A stretch of 64,000 nucleotides of DNA. It comes from Cardiocondyla obscurior. Its lineage: Eukaryota > Arthropoda > Insecta > Hymenoptera > Formicidae. The notes beneath the pieces are model-generated. The model did no database searches. It was not told the DNA's origin and was given only the letters and a program-made list of their open reading frames with translations. The translations under genes and the position numbers were made by a program. This document shows, one piece after another, positions 22,752 to 36,500 of this stretch. The first letter of the stretch is position 1. Each line of letters opens with the position of its first letter. The stretch covers positions 3,102,501 through 3,166,500 of the forward strand of contig NC_091881.1 in the NCBI RefSeq assembly GCF_019399895.1. The letters run 5' to 3'.

Positions 22752-24870
22752 ATAATAACGAAGACAAAGTATGCGTGCGAAGAACGAGTGGCAAAAACCC
22801 TCGTGTTCGTCCTTGTACGTTTATCGACACAATACTGTAAGAACACAATAATGTAAGAGAGAAAAAAAATTAGCAAAGTGAGCACGTGCTTTGTCTCTCC
22901 TCCTCATTTATTCTAATCACGTTAAGTAGTAGGCTGTATCTATCACGACGACATTACACACATGGCTAGGTTCACGACAATTCTCTCACGCGTTTAACTC
23001 GATGTAATTAAATAGAAGAAATTGTCAATCCGCGACGCCGACGACGACTGTCCGTTGATCGACCGGCGGGGCATTTATTTCGCAGCCGTTTCGGAAGGGA
23101 AAAAAAAGAAAAAAATAAATAAAAAATCTCCCTCGCCGTGATGGGATTATTTTCATATATCCTTAAAGTATAATCCGATCGACGTGAGGAAGATTTCCGG
23201 CGGCTGCAAAGTGAACGTCCCGGCGAGCGTCCGTCTCTCAATCCGTTGCAAAACCTAGTCGTCCACTCGCTAGAAACAACATATTTGTATCGTATCCGTT
23301 TGATTCACCCCTTCTCGACGCGAATACTTTGTAAACCGCCGTGGCTCCGAGCTCTTCCCTTTTCGAGAAGGTCTAGCGAAGCGATCCCCGAGTCGCATCG
23401 TCGAGTCGATGATGTGCCTGATGGATCTTCACGATACGTGTAGAAAAAAATACCTATACGCCGTAGACGGTCTCTTTTTCCCGAATTACAGATGCACGTC
23501 GCGAAAGTGTAACGCCTCATAGCAATATACATACAATATTGTTCTACATTTCGAAAGGTCTTTACGCTGATGTGGCTCTGATCAATCGAGACGAGGAATC
23601 AGCCTTGTACGGTGTGTTGCCCGAATCAAACGGATACCTGGACACTTTGACAAAACCAAAAAGAAAAAGTAAAAAAAAAAGAGAGAGAGAGAAAAAAGAA
23701 ATGGAACGAATCCTCGAATCGATCTTGTTTCCATCTACTTCGTCAAATGTTGTACGCGCTCTACGGAGGGAAAGGGATTTAGCGCGGGAGAGCGACGCGT
23801 AAAATCAAAGTCGAGCGAAATTTTGTCCGGCGAAAGATAGCTGCGATGTAGATAGTTTCAGTTCGATTAGCGATTCAGTCGATATGCTAAGTAAATGTAA
23901 AGCTTCTACCGGAAATAACGAAACGATACAGTCGATACTAGATTAAGCGTAAGGATTTCAGAAGTTCTCCGTAGGTCGATAGGATGCGCCATGTCGTTTG
24001 ATCTGGTTGTAGATAACCGGAAATAGGAAAGCCTATTTTTGCATCGTGTGATTAAAGACAAACAAACAAACGAAAAAAAAAAGAAAAAAAAATAAAAAAA
24101 AAAAGGTATCTAGCCGATTTGTATTCACCAAATATACGCATTTGAGGTGTTCGCATATATGAAGCCTCGAAACACCATACAAAAGTAACTCGTAGGACGT
24201 TGACTGTCAATGATTCGTATAACAATGATTCCATATAACTCGTAAAAAAAAAAAAAATTTAATCACGAATATGCTTACGAATATGCTTATTTCCTATTTC
24301 TTCTCGACGGGGGCCTCTCCGCAGCCTCTCGCGTACAATTATATATATCATTTCACTACTTTCGACTGATTCTCGATTTAATCGCTAGATAAGGAATCTT
24401 CTCACAATTTATATTGCATAACGTACAAATTAAACGACTGCTCTAATACATCCCCTTAAATAATTAATTAGTCGTTGCGTTGCTGCAAGACGAGAAAGCG
24501 ATATCAATTTAGCCGCGGTATCGAATGCACATATGATATTATCCGGAGGGGTGTCGGCGACGTTAACAGGAAAATAATCGACCTCGAGTACACGCCGTTC
24601 AACAGTTGTGTAATCGCGAAAGGACCTACTCCTGTACTCCGCATATTTGTTAAACAGCGCGACAATGATTTTTTCCGACGTCACCCTCATCGGTGTAAAA
24701 AGTATCTTTGCGGTTATCCACATGCGAAACTGTATCTCTCCAAGTAATTAGGGACTCTTGTAAAATTAGCTGGCAATTAATTCCGATATGCTCGACATAT
24801 CCGAATGTATCTTCGAATCAAATAATAATTCTTACAAAGATCGTCGAATAAACGATTGTACGTACGTACT

Positions 24871-24898
24871 AAGCTGCGAGAGCGAAGCTGCGAGAGCG
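24871..24898. repeat. exact 14-bp tandem duplication
   Basis: AAGCTGCGAGAGCG occurs twice head to tail at 24871-24884 and 24885-24898. It is a small recent duplication in intergenic DNA. Confidence 0.8.
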
Positions 24899-25640
24899 AA
24901 TCGACCAGATACATTGTATAAAACACGTGGGGTGTGTCGGGGAAGGCGCTTAAGTGACGTTTACTTTTTTTCTTTTTTTTTTTTTTTTAAATCATTTATC
25001 AGCATCGCGCGTAGCAATTCGAAGCTGTATTGTCGGATTCACGCAGCAGCACGATCGAAATTTTCAATATTTAGAAACTTAGATAGAGATTCAACTAGTA
25101 TGTACTTCGGTGTGCACTGGTGCTGGTATGTATTTTAGCGTAATACGAAATTGGTGTTTACTTATCTGAGTGTTTGCATGGAACATTCCGCAATCACGAT
25201 TCACCCGCGATCATATGTCCTACGGAAATTTCTAACATTCGAGAAGTACTTCTTTTCCCGGGGCTTAACACGTTCGCGTCTCTTCCCGGCCGGTGAATAC
25301 GCCGCCTGTTTTAGATAACACGATTTAACTACTTCGACGAGCTGACAAAATTTTGCCGCGCGCAATCTGAAAGTAACGAGAAATAAATCGGCGCGGGGAA
25401 GCTCGAAGCGTCGAGGCTCTAGCTCGAGATTTTTTTTTTCTTTGCGAGTCTTACGATTGAATTAGATGGGGCGCGTCCCGCGTGTTGAAGAATTAAACAG
25501 TATTAAAAAAAGACATCGTTCACGTTGTTTCGCGTATTACGTGCTTATCACATCCATACGTGTCGTAATAATGAAGTAGATTATACATGCACATCCAGTC
25601 ACACGCGTACGCACTAGGGCATGCCTGCTTTAGCGGCACT

Positions 25641-25680
25641 CGAGAGAGAGCGAGAGAGAGAGAGAGAGAAAGAAAAAAAA
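25641..25680. repeat. GA microsatellite with A-rich end
   Basis: (GA)n interrupted once by CG, followed by AAAGAAAAAAAA. Intergenic. GA tracts can bind GAGA-type factors, but nothing else suggests a promoter here. Confidence 0.8.
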
Positions 25681-26668
25681 AGGACAAAAGTAAGATAAAA
25701 GAATTATAACTAGCGAGTATATTCCATGTATTTCTCGTTCTAATTCAAATGAAAGCTGTTCATCTTTTTTTTGTAGCTGCAGTAAGCGCTGCTGCACGAG
25801 CGATTACCATTGCCGCATCCTTTACCGCGAAAGCAAGAATGTACTTTTCGATCTCGTAGGCCAAGAGCTAATTACTATTAACGAAGAATAGAACTGTGTC
25901 AAGTAAAAAAAAATCAAGGGATAATTATTGTGTAATAGTATTATTTTATAAGCAGTCAATAATATTAATATTCATTGAAGTAAGCTGAAAATCACCGTAT
26001 TCACCTCTACTGTTTTTATCTCTTTTTTTTTTTCTTTCTTTTTTCCGAAATCCTCCCGTATGTGAACAAAAGTCGTATGCTTATTTCGTAAGCTCGTTTC
26101 GTCTCGAGAGAATACCTATACCTCTATTGTTAAATACCGCGCGATACATTACTGCGATACATGCATATAGAAGCTGATAACAGGTATCACTTAAACAATA
26201 AGGTGTGTACATTTTAATTTTTATGAATATAATAAAAATATAATTTAATGTTCTAAGTGTGTGCGATTTTGCATGACTCGTTAAGAAAATTTGCTGTGAG
26301 TCTGTTACGCGTCGGATAAGAAATTTTGCGGTTACAACAAATCAATATAGATTGGTTTTAAGGCAAGTACAATTTCAATACTTTTATTTTTTTATCACAT
26401 CGAGTTTATTACCTATATGAGTTTTGCTGGGCAACTTGTTTATTTATCGTTTAGAGCAAAGTGTGATACTTGTATTGTAAGAAATAAGTTATGTACAATT
26501 AAGTTAACGTTAAGTTGTCGGTTTAATTAATTAATTGCATGATTGAATTTTAATTTAAACCCGTGTGCGTTCTATATGATTGATTTAACCATTTAATGCG
26601 TACAAATTTGTTTAATTAACTATTATTACTGGCATGATTATCGTTATCATTATTATATTGTTATATTG

Positions 26669-26691
26669 TTTATTATTATTATTATTATATA
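26669..26691. repeat. ATT microsatellite
   Basis: Five to six consecutive TTA units in AT-rich intergenic DNA. Confidence 0.75.
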
Positions 26692-29600
26692 TGTTCTGCA
26701 CCTTGCGCTTCATTGTATGTATATATCGATATGTGTGATAATAAATAATTTTCGAGCGATAATATTCTTCTACTTTAAAGCACCGTTCTATCTTAGTTTT
26801 GCAGCATACTTATACATTGCATGAGAAAAAAAAAATTATAACTCGTTTATATTGCACGAGGAACTAAAAGATAAAACAAACTCTCGGAAATGACTGGCAA
26901 ACGGCAGAAAAATTGAAACACCACGGATCTTTTTGCTGTGCTTTCGCATTAATTAGCATTTAAATAAGGGCGCGTCTACGTGTGAATTAGAAGTACAGAT
27001 TTAATAATGTGGCATGTAGTCATCTAATTTAAATATAATGGAATGACTCCTGCGGGAACATCGGAGTGACTCTAGCTGGAGGATTTCTCAAGGTCTTTTT
27101 TGTCCTCGGAACGAGAAAGAAGACGAGTCCTTCTCTTATAGTCTACCGCAAACAGAAATATGCACAGGCCGAGTGCACTCGTGCACTCTTTTCCTACGGC
27201 CGAAGAGCGGGCTTATCGATGAGAGATGTCTGCAATTAATATATCTCCAGCGGCCCTGACAGTCGCTATTCGTGCCCCGATGAGGACCTAGACGTTTGTA
27301 ATGACGACGCTGTCATTGGCGTACGACAGCAACCCGATATCCCGGCAATATCGAACGGTTTCGCGTGATCCCGAATCTGGGAAACGGTCTAAATTAAATA
27401 AAAGAATCTCTTTGATTCTCTCAACTGGAGGCACCAGAGTTCCCACGTCTACAAAGAGGCGGTAGGTCAAATTTCAAGAAGACAAATATCCAGTCACGCG
27501 TATATTAGTCATATTTTTGTATGCGCGTGACCGTCGCATTTTATTACCACGAAGACACGTGTTTGTAAAAGATTGTTTCGTTACGATAGTTACAACAGTC
27601 GGCCTGATTTCGTTTACTCACTGTTAAGAAAAATATAAAAAAATGTTAATCGCATTTCGACGTTGATTTGAAAGATAACGCCAGACCGAGAATTATGCGT
27701 TACTCAAGCCGACGTTGTTTAATAATTTTTATAATTCTCCCACGAGATCCAGACGCCAAGCCGGCAAAGTTGGCTTATTTCACTTCCAGGAATCACCTCA
27801 GACATTGACATTCAGCAGCCGGCGGAGTTAACTCGGATGTAATGCATCCACGTCTTTTGCTTTCACGTCGCGGCTTGTGTTCTCTCTTTCGAGTGTAAGA
27901 AAGACTTTAGGTCGCCCTTTTCTTCTCGTTTCCCCGGTCTTTTTCGCTCTCGCTCCCTCGGCGCGAGCGAGTCGCGGGCATATATTTCGCATCTTAAAGC
28001 CCCGTCGCGATGAAAGAAAGCGCGCGCTCCGAAGACGGCGGGATCAGTGAACCTACCCATGGTCAGCACCGACCGCCGTCTCCGTCTGCTCTTGTCTTGG
28101 TAGATGAAGTATACATAATATATGCGCTATAATGTATAAATACGTAGTGCGAGGTTTTTTCGTGACGCCATGTGCGAACGGATCGTAAAGGTAGACAAAA
28201 GAGTCCGCGGCGGTTCATCCCGCATCGATGCAGACGCTGTCTTTTCCAGACAATGTCCCCCGGATTTTTCTCGGAGATTACGCGCGTCTGCGACACGCGC
28301 CTCGCAGCTATTGTCCCTTCATTTTTATCAACAATCTACGACGAAATTAACGTACCCCGCGCGACGTGACTCGCCAAGCGGTTGACTGGGAAAACGCGCG
28401 CAACAAAGAAATCCGGATCAACCCGATAGCTCGAGATTTTTTTTATTTTCTTTTTTTTTTTCTTTCTTAAGAAACGGTTCGCCAATGCCTGCTCTTTGAT
28501 AAGACAATGAATACCGCGAAGTTTGACGTAAATAATTATCATATTTAGTAGAAGTCATGCATTCTCGAGGGTAGGTAGTTTAGAAAGCGAGTTGCTGGAA
28601 AAGTTAATGCGGATGGTAATCGACACGTACGTACGAGGAAACGCGACAGATAACACGTGAAACCGTCATATTTTCACTTTTTTTTCTCACTTCTACTACG
28701 TTTTAGCGATCGGTTAAAAAAAAAAAAAAATTTATATTGAATTATAAAAGCGCGAAATAAATGTCGCCGCGTCGTAACGAGGGTATAAGAAAAGGAGGTA
28801 CCAATTTTGTGCAAAACACCCGGCGTACAAGTCTATAAATAAAGTGTGTAGTACGCCGAGGCGAAAACCAAGCGCCGACGATTGCGACAATTTTCGTGAA
28901 ACGAAGCGTGGAACTGAAATCGTATGAATCGCGAAATCTCGCCGCAATAATTGCAACAAAGCCGTGTGAATCGCGAAATCGATCGCGGCGCATTCTTCGT
29001 CTCGAATATAGCGCTACTTTACATTCAAACGCCTCTTTCGTCATCGAGATCTAAAAAGTAAACGACATTTCGGCAATTTTATTTGATTCGAAAACCTAGA
29101 GAGATGTGTCCCACCGCAAAGTGACGCTTGCCAAAGTCGCCAAGGTGATTACAATATGATTAATTCGATTCAAACGTTATTATTTTTTTTTTTCTTTTTC
29201 CTCCGCTTATAGTTACAAAGTTTGGAATAGCTTGTTTTCTCATAAATAAATGCAATTCGTGTACACGGCGAGTCGTTACATTGGTTCCCCAAATGCAAAT
29301 AAGTCATTTCGGCTTCCGTCACTCGACCGTACATAAATCTCCGAGGCACGAGTAACGTCGCATGCTTTCGTGATAGCATCGATCGAAAGAACGATCACAT
29401 TCCACGTATACGAAGATACATGGAAAAATTCGATTAGTCACACTTTTATTTTTTTATATTTTTTTTCCAAGCCCGTTACAAGTCTTTCTAACTGCAACCA
29501 GGTCCGGTTTGATCCTGGCGAAGGACGCCCGAAGGGATATTCTTAGGGCAAGTCAGATTCGAGCCTCGCGATCAGTCGCCTGAGGAAATTTATTTCGCGC

Positions 29601-32600
29601 TTCTTCTGCACACATGACCATTTTGGCGAAATGTCAAAAATCCGTTGTTTTCTCGCTCTCGGTCCCGAACTCTTCGGAGTTTCTACATCTCGCGAAGACT
29701 AAGGACACCCCACCCAGTTAAGACGAGTTTTAATTCTCGGGAAAAGTTCACGCTCGATGCGCAAAGTCTCGAGTGATTCACCTAGTCGCGGATCAAAGGC
29801 GGCGTAACGCGGATACGATAGTCGCGGAGAATTTTAAAATTCCGCCGCGAACAGCGGAATTAAAGAATCATCCGTCAAGTCTAATAGGAAGATGGTGTAA
29901 AAACATCTATATTGAGATATACGCAGAGTGAACGATTATCTGGCATCGGTGTGCCGTGGCCTTTCGTACGGTCCATCGTGTCGCATGTAAATCAAACGGG
30001 AAAGGGAAATACGATGCTGCGCATAATTACGCGAACGATATTCGCATAGGAATCATTTATTACCGCGGTTCGAGGGCAAGCCTACGTACCGACGACGCAA
30101 TAAGGATAATCGAGCGTAAGAAAGTGAATAATAGGATATTACGAGCGATAACGTGAGTTCCGCGAAAGGTGAACTTTGGTTTCTCACGAAAGTTTCCTAC
30201 ATTCGTATGAGCGGAAGATTTTATGCTCAAATTTACATAACTGGCCGCCAGCGTGGAGAAAAAAAAAAAAGAAAGAAAGAAGAGGCAACTCTCGTTTTAA
30301 ATTACGATAACAGGATATGTCGTCAAATTTTGCAAAACTTACATGCCGATCGAGATTAACGTTATTACATTGCGCAATTTGTTTTCGTCGTCGATTCGCG
30401 CACGTTCGCTCGTAAAAAGATTTTTAAGAGAAGCAAAGACAATTCTTCTAACGTAGAACGATTACCGGGAGCGAATACTTGGATGATTCACCGGTCACCC
30501 TTCGGCATTTATCGCGCAACGTACATCGGAATTTCCGCGGCGCATGCCGGACGGCAACGCGAGGGCTGAAAATCTTTTATAAATATTGTTCGCAGCTTAG
30601 TCAGGAAGCGTGGACGGTAGAATCGTTCAAAAGAGCGTGTAATTGTTTAACTGTCGTGCAATTTGCATCCAACTAAAATTCGAATGCGACTCAAAGAAAT
30701 GATTCACTGTTCCGATTACGCGGGACGATTTCCACGACGTACCGTCGTCGAGTTTTTCATCAGGAGTACGTCTGGTATGTTTAAAATTTAATTGGTAGTG
30801 TAGATCTTTGTAAGAGAGCATTTTTTTAGTTGATTTCACGGTGGACGTTACTTCCGAGTGTATTCGTTTTTCCACTAATCGCGCGACGATGAATCATTCA
30901 TGTAAACGCTTAGAGAATGAGTAGCTTTTATACTGGCACACTGCTAATGAAAGCTGCTCATTCTCTGGTTTGTTTCCGCAGCCTACGACTCTCGTACACA
31001 TAATTTGTCTAACACACACTTCCTGTTTATTAGCGAAAAAGAAGGTTTCATCACGAACATTTTGTTTTCAGATTACCTTTTACACGCTTCATTAATTTAT
31101 TACTTGAATCTTTGCCGAACGAACGGAAACAGCAAATATGCAAATAATTCTGATAAAGAGATCCTTTCCTTTTTATTTAATTTATAATTTTATTTTTTAA
31201 TCTCGGTTCGGGAGGTACGATCTGCTAATTTTTGTGATTAGAAACAAGATGAAATCGAATGCGAACGGATCGACGAGACGATGGCCTTGATCAGGTGAAT
31301 CAAAGTGTCGAGAAACGAAGGGTTCAAATGAATCGGGTGAATCGACAAACGATTAGGATTATAGCGTACGCCGTTCGCAAAAAAAGAAAAGATGGAAAAA
31401 TTAATAAGAATCGGGTACGAGCGGAATATAATTTTTTTTGGGGCGCGGCTTGGGACGCGATCGTCTCGAGCTGATGTCTTCGCCGACCTATTCTTATTCA
31501 CCATCTCTGCCGAAAAGCAAAGATCATTGCCTCCATTCGGGAACTTTTCTCACGGACAAAAAGGCTTTTATTAATCTTATATAGGCATGTAACACGCGTT
31601 AATAAAAAATAATCGAAGAGAGAAAGAGAAAAGAAAAAAAATTCCTTTATTCATTAAAAAATGAAATGCAGAGCAGCGATTGTGCACACTAAAAATGTTC
31701 GATGCTTACTCATTCGTTCAATGTACTCGGCCATTTACATTCAAGTTTTGTCTCCGCGGGGCTTGTGGTTTCTCGGTTAATATACATAAGTATCCTTTGT
31801 AACACCGGTGCGGATAGATAACCGGCAATAAAAGAGAAAGCACTATTCGATTATTTGATCGAATATTACAAATAATATGCGATTGTGGCGAGTATTTGGA
31901 TCGTTTTACACGTTAACGCTATCGACATTTTTACTAGTGGAAAAAATTTTCTTAATTAATATAAAAAGAACGAGATTCCTCCGCGCGTGTGTGCAAATTA
32001 AAATAAACACTTAAAAATTGTCACCGGGTGGAGAGCCGAGTCGCTTGTGCAGACAGGACGTTCTTTTGAAAGATTACTTGAATCTCGCGCGAAGGTTTAT
32101 CTACATATGAATTTTATGCATCAATCCCGACCAGGGATCGGGGCCTGCGGTCGTCGGCATCGTTAAAGAAATTCTTGGGAATGGAAAGCAGCCTAAAACC
32201 CGAATGAGTCACAAAGTTACCCACGCAAACCTCTCGGAATATAATTTCCTTCGCGACAATAGATATTAAAAAGTGAATCCTAAGGTTCAAACATATATAT
32301 CGGAACGTCGTGTGTATAAAGAGATATCGCTCCGTTACTCATCGATTCCGTGAACCAGCTCGCCCCATTCCCTAATTATTAACGAAAAAATACGAGAGGA
32401 GCAATAACACCAGTAATGGTACAGTGTCTCGCTGCGCGGGTATCGCTTCGGCATTTGCCGGGCGAGTGCTTTAAAAAGATGAGTACAACCTGCGCAACTA
32501 GGTGACGGGCAAGTAAGGGATGATTACGGAATAAGATCGAGGGATACACGGCGTGGTGCTCGTTTACGGTGTGACTTTATCCTTTGCACCCGATCTGATT

Positions 32601-32639
32601 AACTATCCAGCACGCAAAGGTAGCAGCGCTGCAACATGT

Positions 32640-33584
32640 ATGTACCTAAACGTAGGAGCGCTGTGGTGCGCGATTGGTGACCGTGGCGAACGCAGCTCTG
32701 GTGGGAGATCTCGATAAAAGTCAGTGGAGGACTCGCGATTACGATTCAGAGTGGCGGTGGACTCTGGAAAGAGCACCGCGTATCCGCGCGTTCCTCATCG
32801 GGTATCCTCTCCTTTGACGTGGACCGCCAGTCCCTGCGATCTGTCCTCGCTCGCTCCGGCCCCAGTATTGATTTCTCTCTTTCACCCTATATCTTGTCTT
32901 TGTTTCGTTTTATCCTCCCTCGCTCCTGGATTATCGGATTGACCGAGGGAAACCGAATCGTTTCGGCAAGTTCACGGGGAAGAAAAAAAAACAGGAGAAA
33001 AAAAAAAAACCTCGAGGGAGGCCTGAAAATCAAACGAGGTGCACGTAATACGCGTACATGCGAGCCAAGCTAACGTCGGGAAGTCACGTTCGGAGCAACA
33101 AAGCGAAATAGCGAGCCTGGAGCGCGAACCACCAGCGAGGAAAACACCACGAGATCGATAGTGTTGTGGCAACCACGTTTAAGACCACCACCCTGCCAAG
33201 TGGTACTCTGTCGAGAACTACGGTGGAAACGGTTGATACGAGGATAACGGGAGATCCCTTCCTTCGCGAGCAAAGCCACCGCGGCGAGTAGCAACGAGAG
33301 CCCGTGATAATTACATAGGTAGTTCGTTAGTTTAACCGAGCGGGACGGCTCAAATCGGAAGTACCTATTATCGGCCGACATTGGCTCGACGTTGCGAGCA
33401 CATCGCGGTACGACGGGGTGTTCGACGGAAGCACGTGCTACGTGTGTATTCAGTGCTCTTCGGGAACAGGAGTGTAAAATCTAGCACCCGACGTTTACGC
33501 GGGAGGAAGTCATCAGTCCGAGGAAGGGCGAAAATTTAGCTCGACGAAGACCTAAGTTGGATCGAAAGCAGCGTCGTCGGAAAT
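32640..33584 (+). promoter_or_regulatory. probable promoter and 5' UTR of Mmp2
   Basis: The kilobase before the Mmp2 start codon is CpG-rich, unlike the AT-rich DNA on either side. Arthropod initiator words (TCAGT) occur near 32721 and 33450, but no TATA box sits at the right distance and the start site cannot be fixed. The extent is approximate. Confidence 0.3.
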
Positions 33585-36500
33585 ATGACGAGGTGGACAG
33601 AGGTAGTCTTGCGACAGCGAAGAGTCGACGTTTACCTGATAACAATAGGCCTCTTAGCTTTATACGCGGATACAGAAGCAGCGCCGAGTAATGTCGTCAT
33701 CAGCGACACAACTGCCGCGGTAAGAACAACAGAATCAATTAATTTTCTCGCTAATAAAAATTAAGATATATATAACGCGTGGGTGAAAATTAAGTCTACC
33801 GTTGGTGTCGAATCTACAACTCGCGGCGAGTTGTAGTTGCGAGCTACCGCGGTTTTCGGAAGAAAGGAATGATCTGCAGTAATCCTCACGATGCGTCACA
33901 TATGAGTAATGCAAGATTGCACGACACATATGTATATTCGTGTTGAAACAGCGCGAACCAGCATTCCAAGGAAAAACGTTTATCTTCGAGCCGCGACGAG
34001 TTTCAATTACATTGATCACTCCAAATTTGTTTTCTGCGAGACGTTCTCTCGGTCTAAAAAGCTAGCACTACGAAAAATCGAGCACTCTGGAAATCTTTCC
34101 TTCCTGATTCGCACGCTGGCGCATAAAATATTCGGATCGGTACGCGCACGCATAAATCTTAATACAACGAGCGCTACATTAAGATTTACGCCACATATAT
34201 TTAGCGATAACAAACTTAATTATCGGCCTAGGTAAACGTACGGTCGAAAAATCACTTTGCCTTATCTGATGTTCTTGAACAGATAAAAACGCGACACCTC
34301 ACGTTTACTTATTCTCAACTCGGCAGTGAATTGTCTCGAATGCAATATAAAATTCATCGTGAAAAATCGAGGTCATCTTTCTAATGAATTAACGAAAGCA
34401 CGCATTTACGTATTCACGTTTAACGAGATCTAAGTTTTTATACGTAAAAGAAAAGAAAAAGAAAAAAAATGAGAACTCTTAATAATCTATATTATTGCGC
34501 TGCGCGCACGATACTCTTGATCGCGAGACTGTAGAAAAATTTTTCATTTGCAATTTTAAACAGCAATTACCGCGTTGATGAGTATGCATATTTAGGGACA
34601 AAAAAATATATGTATATGCATCGCCACGTGTGGCTGTAAAAATTACCACAATTAGAAATATAAAACCTGGCACGGTGAAAACAAAAGCGTCTTCTTATCC
34701 GTTACGATATCTCCTATCGCTTCGAATACCGCTACGTATCTAATGAAATTGTTGAATTGACTTTTAATACCTCGATCTTTCTCCAACGCTTGGCAAGATG
34801 CCAGAACCGTCAAATCGCGCATCTTTCATTTTTTTTTTTTTTTATGCATTCTCGTTAAATTATACTAGGCATCGTAAATAATGTATGTTCTTTAACACGG
34901 AAGTACGATATATAGAGATCGCATATATTGGCCTTTGTCACCGTGATTGCCATCGGATTCGTAGTCGGGACACGGTCCGTCACCAGCCGTCATCGGAATA
35001 GTAACAATCCGATCATAGATATTCTCATCGTCGCTCAATCTACCGATCGTTCGCTCTTTTAAGCCTCCGGGCGTTATTCCTTCTGGATTACACCGGCTGT
35101 CGAAAGATCGTTTTTGCCTCGATAACAAACCGCATTTGCGGCTGTTAAAGCCTTCGAATCTTCCGCCGTGTGTGAATAAATGAATAGCCTAACAGTCATA
35201 AAATATTGCCGCTAGACAAAAATAAATTCTGTTCGTATAACTTCAGCGATGAGATTACAGGACTTTCGAGCCCGATTCGAAGGATCAACAAGTTCAGTAC
35301 GACGACGGGGGGGTATTTTTGCGAGTCCGAGGAGCATGGTGGCACTTCCAAGCGCGACGTTTCGATTATTTTCAACGATATTAAGCAGAGACGCGGCTGC
35401 CGCATAAATCAGAGTGCTGGTTGTCTGTTCTCAAGCACGAACGATATTTTTATTTAACGTATCGTTGATGACTAACAAATGCGTCGAGTACACGTGGACA
35501 AGAACAAAAAAAAAAAAAAAGAAAAAGAAAGAAAGAAAGAAGAAAAAAATTAAGGTACGTGATTAGCAGCGCCTTGCATCGGGCACACTCGCGGAGACGG
35601 TTCGACACCTCGATAAGACACGCGTCTTCAATAGCCAATGCCGCGGATAATGAAACTCCCGAGTCGCTCCTCTTTACAATTGTATATTATAATTAATTGG
35701 AACAGTTACACAATAAACCTGAAATAATCGTTTGTGCAAAATAATACGCGAGCACGCTAATATAATCGTAGCACGTTAAAGTGACTGTCTGATTTCTTGA
35801 TGAAACCGCTATTTCTATTTCCGCGAACACGTCCGTGTGGTTTACGTAACTCAACACGTGGGACTTGCACGTGCGTTGCTCGTTACGTAATGCGTTCGTA
35901 ACGGTTACTCGAAAAATTGTTCCCGGCGCAACCTGCTCCCGTGCCTAATTTTTAATTTTAATTCGCCTAAACGAGCCCCGTCACTTAAATGCTCTATTGT
36001 TCGAGTGCGACGGCGATCGTACAAAAGAGTCTCGTTCCTCGCTTTCGTGCTATCTTCTTCGTATTATTATTTTATTAAGTAAAGCGCAGTTCTAAAAATT
36101 ATGCATCAATCTTTATACGCATTAGCATCAGTTGACATTGACGTAACGTTGAAACTCGAACCATCGGCTTATCAATAAGAAAGAAAAATAAGAAAACTTC
36201 GCATTTGTGTCGCTTGCACCGCAATGACTCATGTGACATATAGATATCAATCGCGTGTTGCTTGCAAGCTAAACTATTTTACCTCAATGCCTGCTGAATC
36301 AACGATTTTTGAGTTTCTTTTTTTTTTTTTTTTTTCTTTTAATCACCGCCTCTCGTTATTTATTGATCTTAAATATAATATTTATATTATTGTTCAAATT
36401 ATTCGAATAAAACCGCAGATCAGGAAATTGACATGTTAATCGACTTTAATCTTTCCTTCAGGCTGGCTTTTAAATTATTCTGCAATCGTGCAAATCAGTG

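Larger units (their letters stand above)
20457..32639. other. intergenic region between Khc-73 and Mmp2, no gene recognised
   Basis: About 12 kb with open frames no longer than 116 codons. None resembles a protein I know and none has convincing splice partners. The region alternates AT-rich stretches with CpG-rich ones and carries simple repeats and many A/T homopolymers. It may hold enhancers, long UTR sequence or non-coding RNAs that cannot be told apart by eye. Confidence 0.5.
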
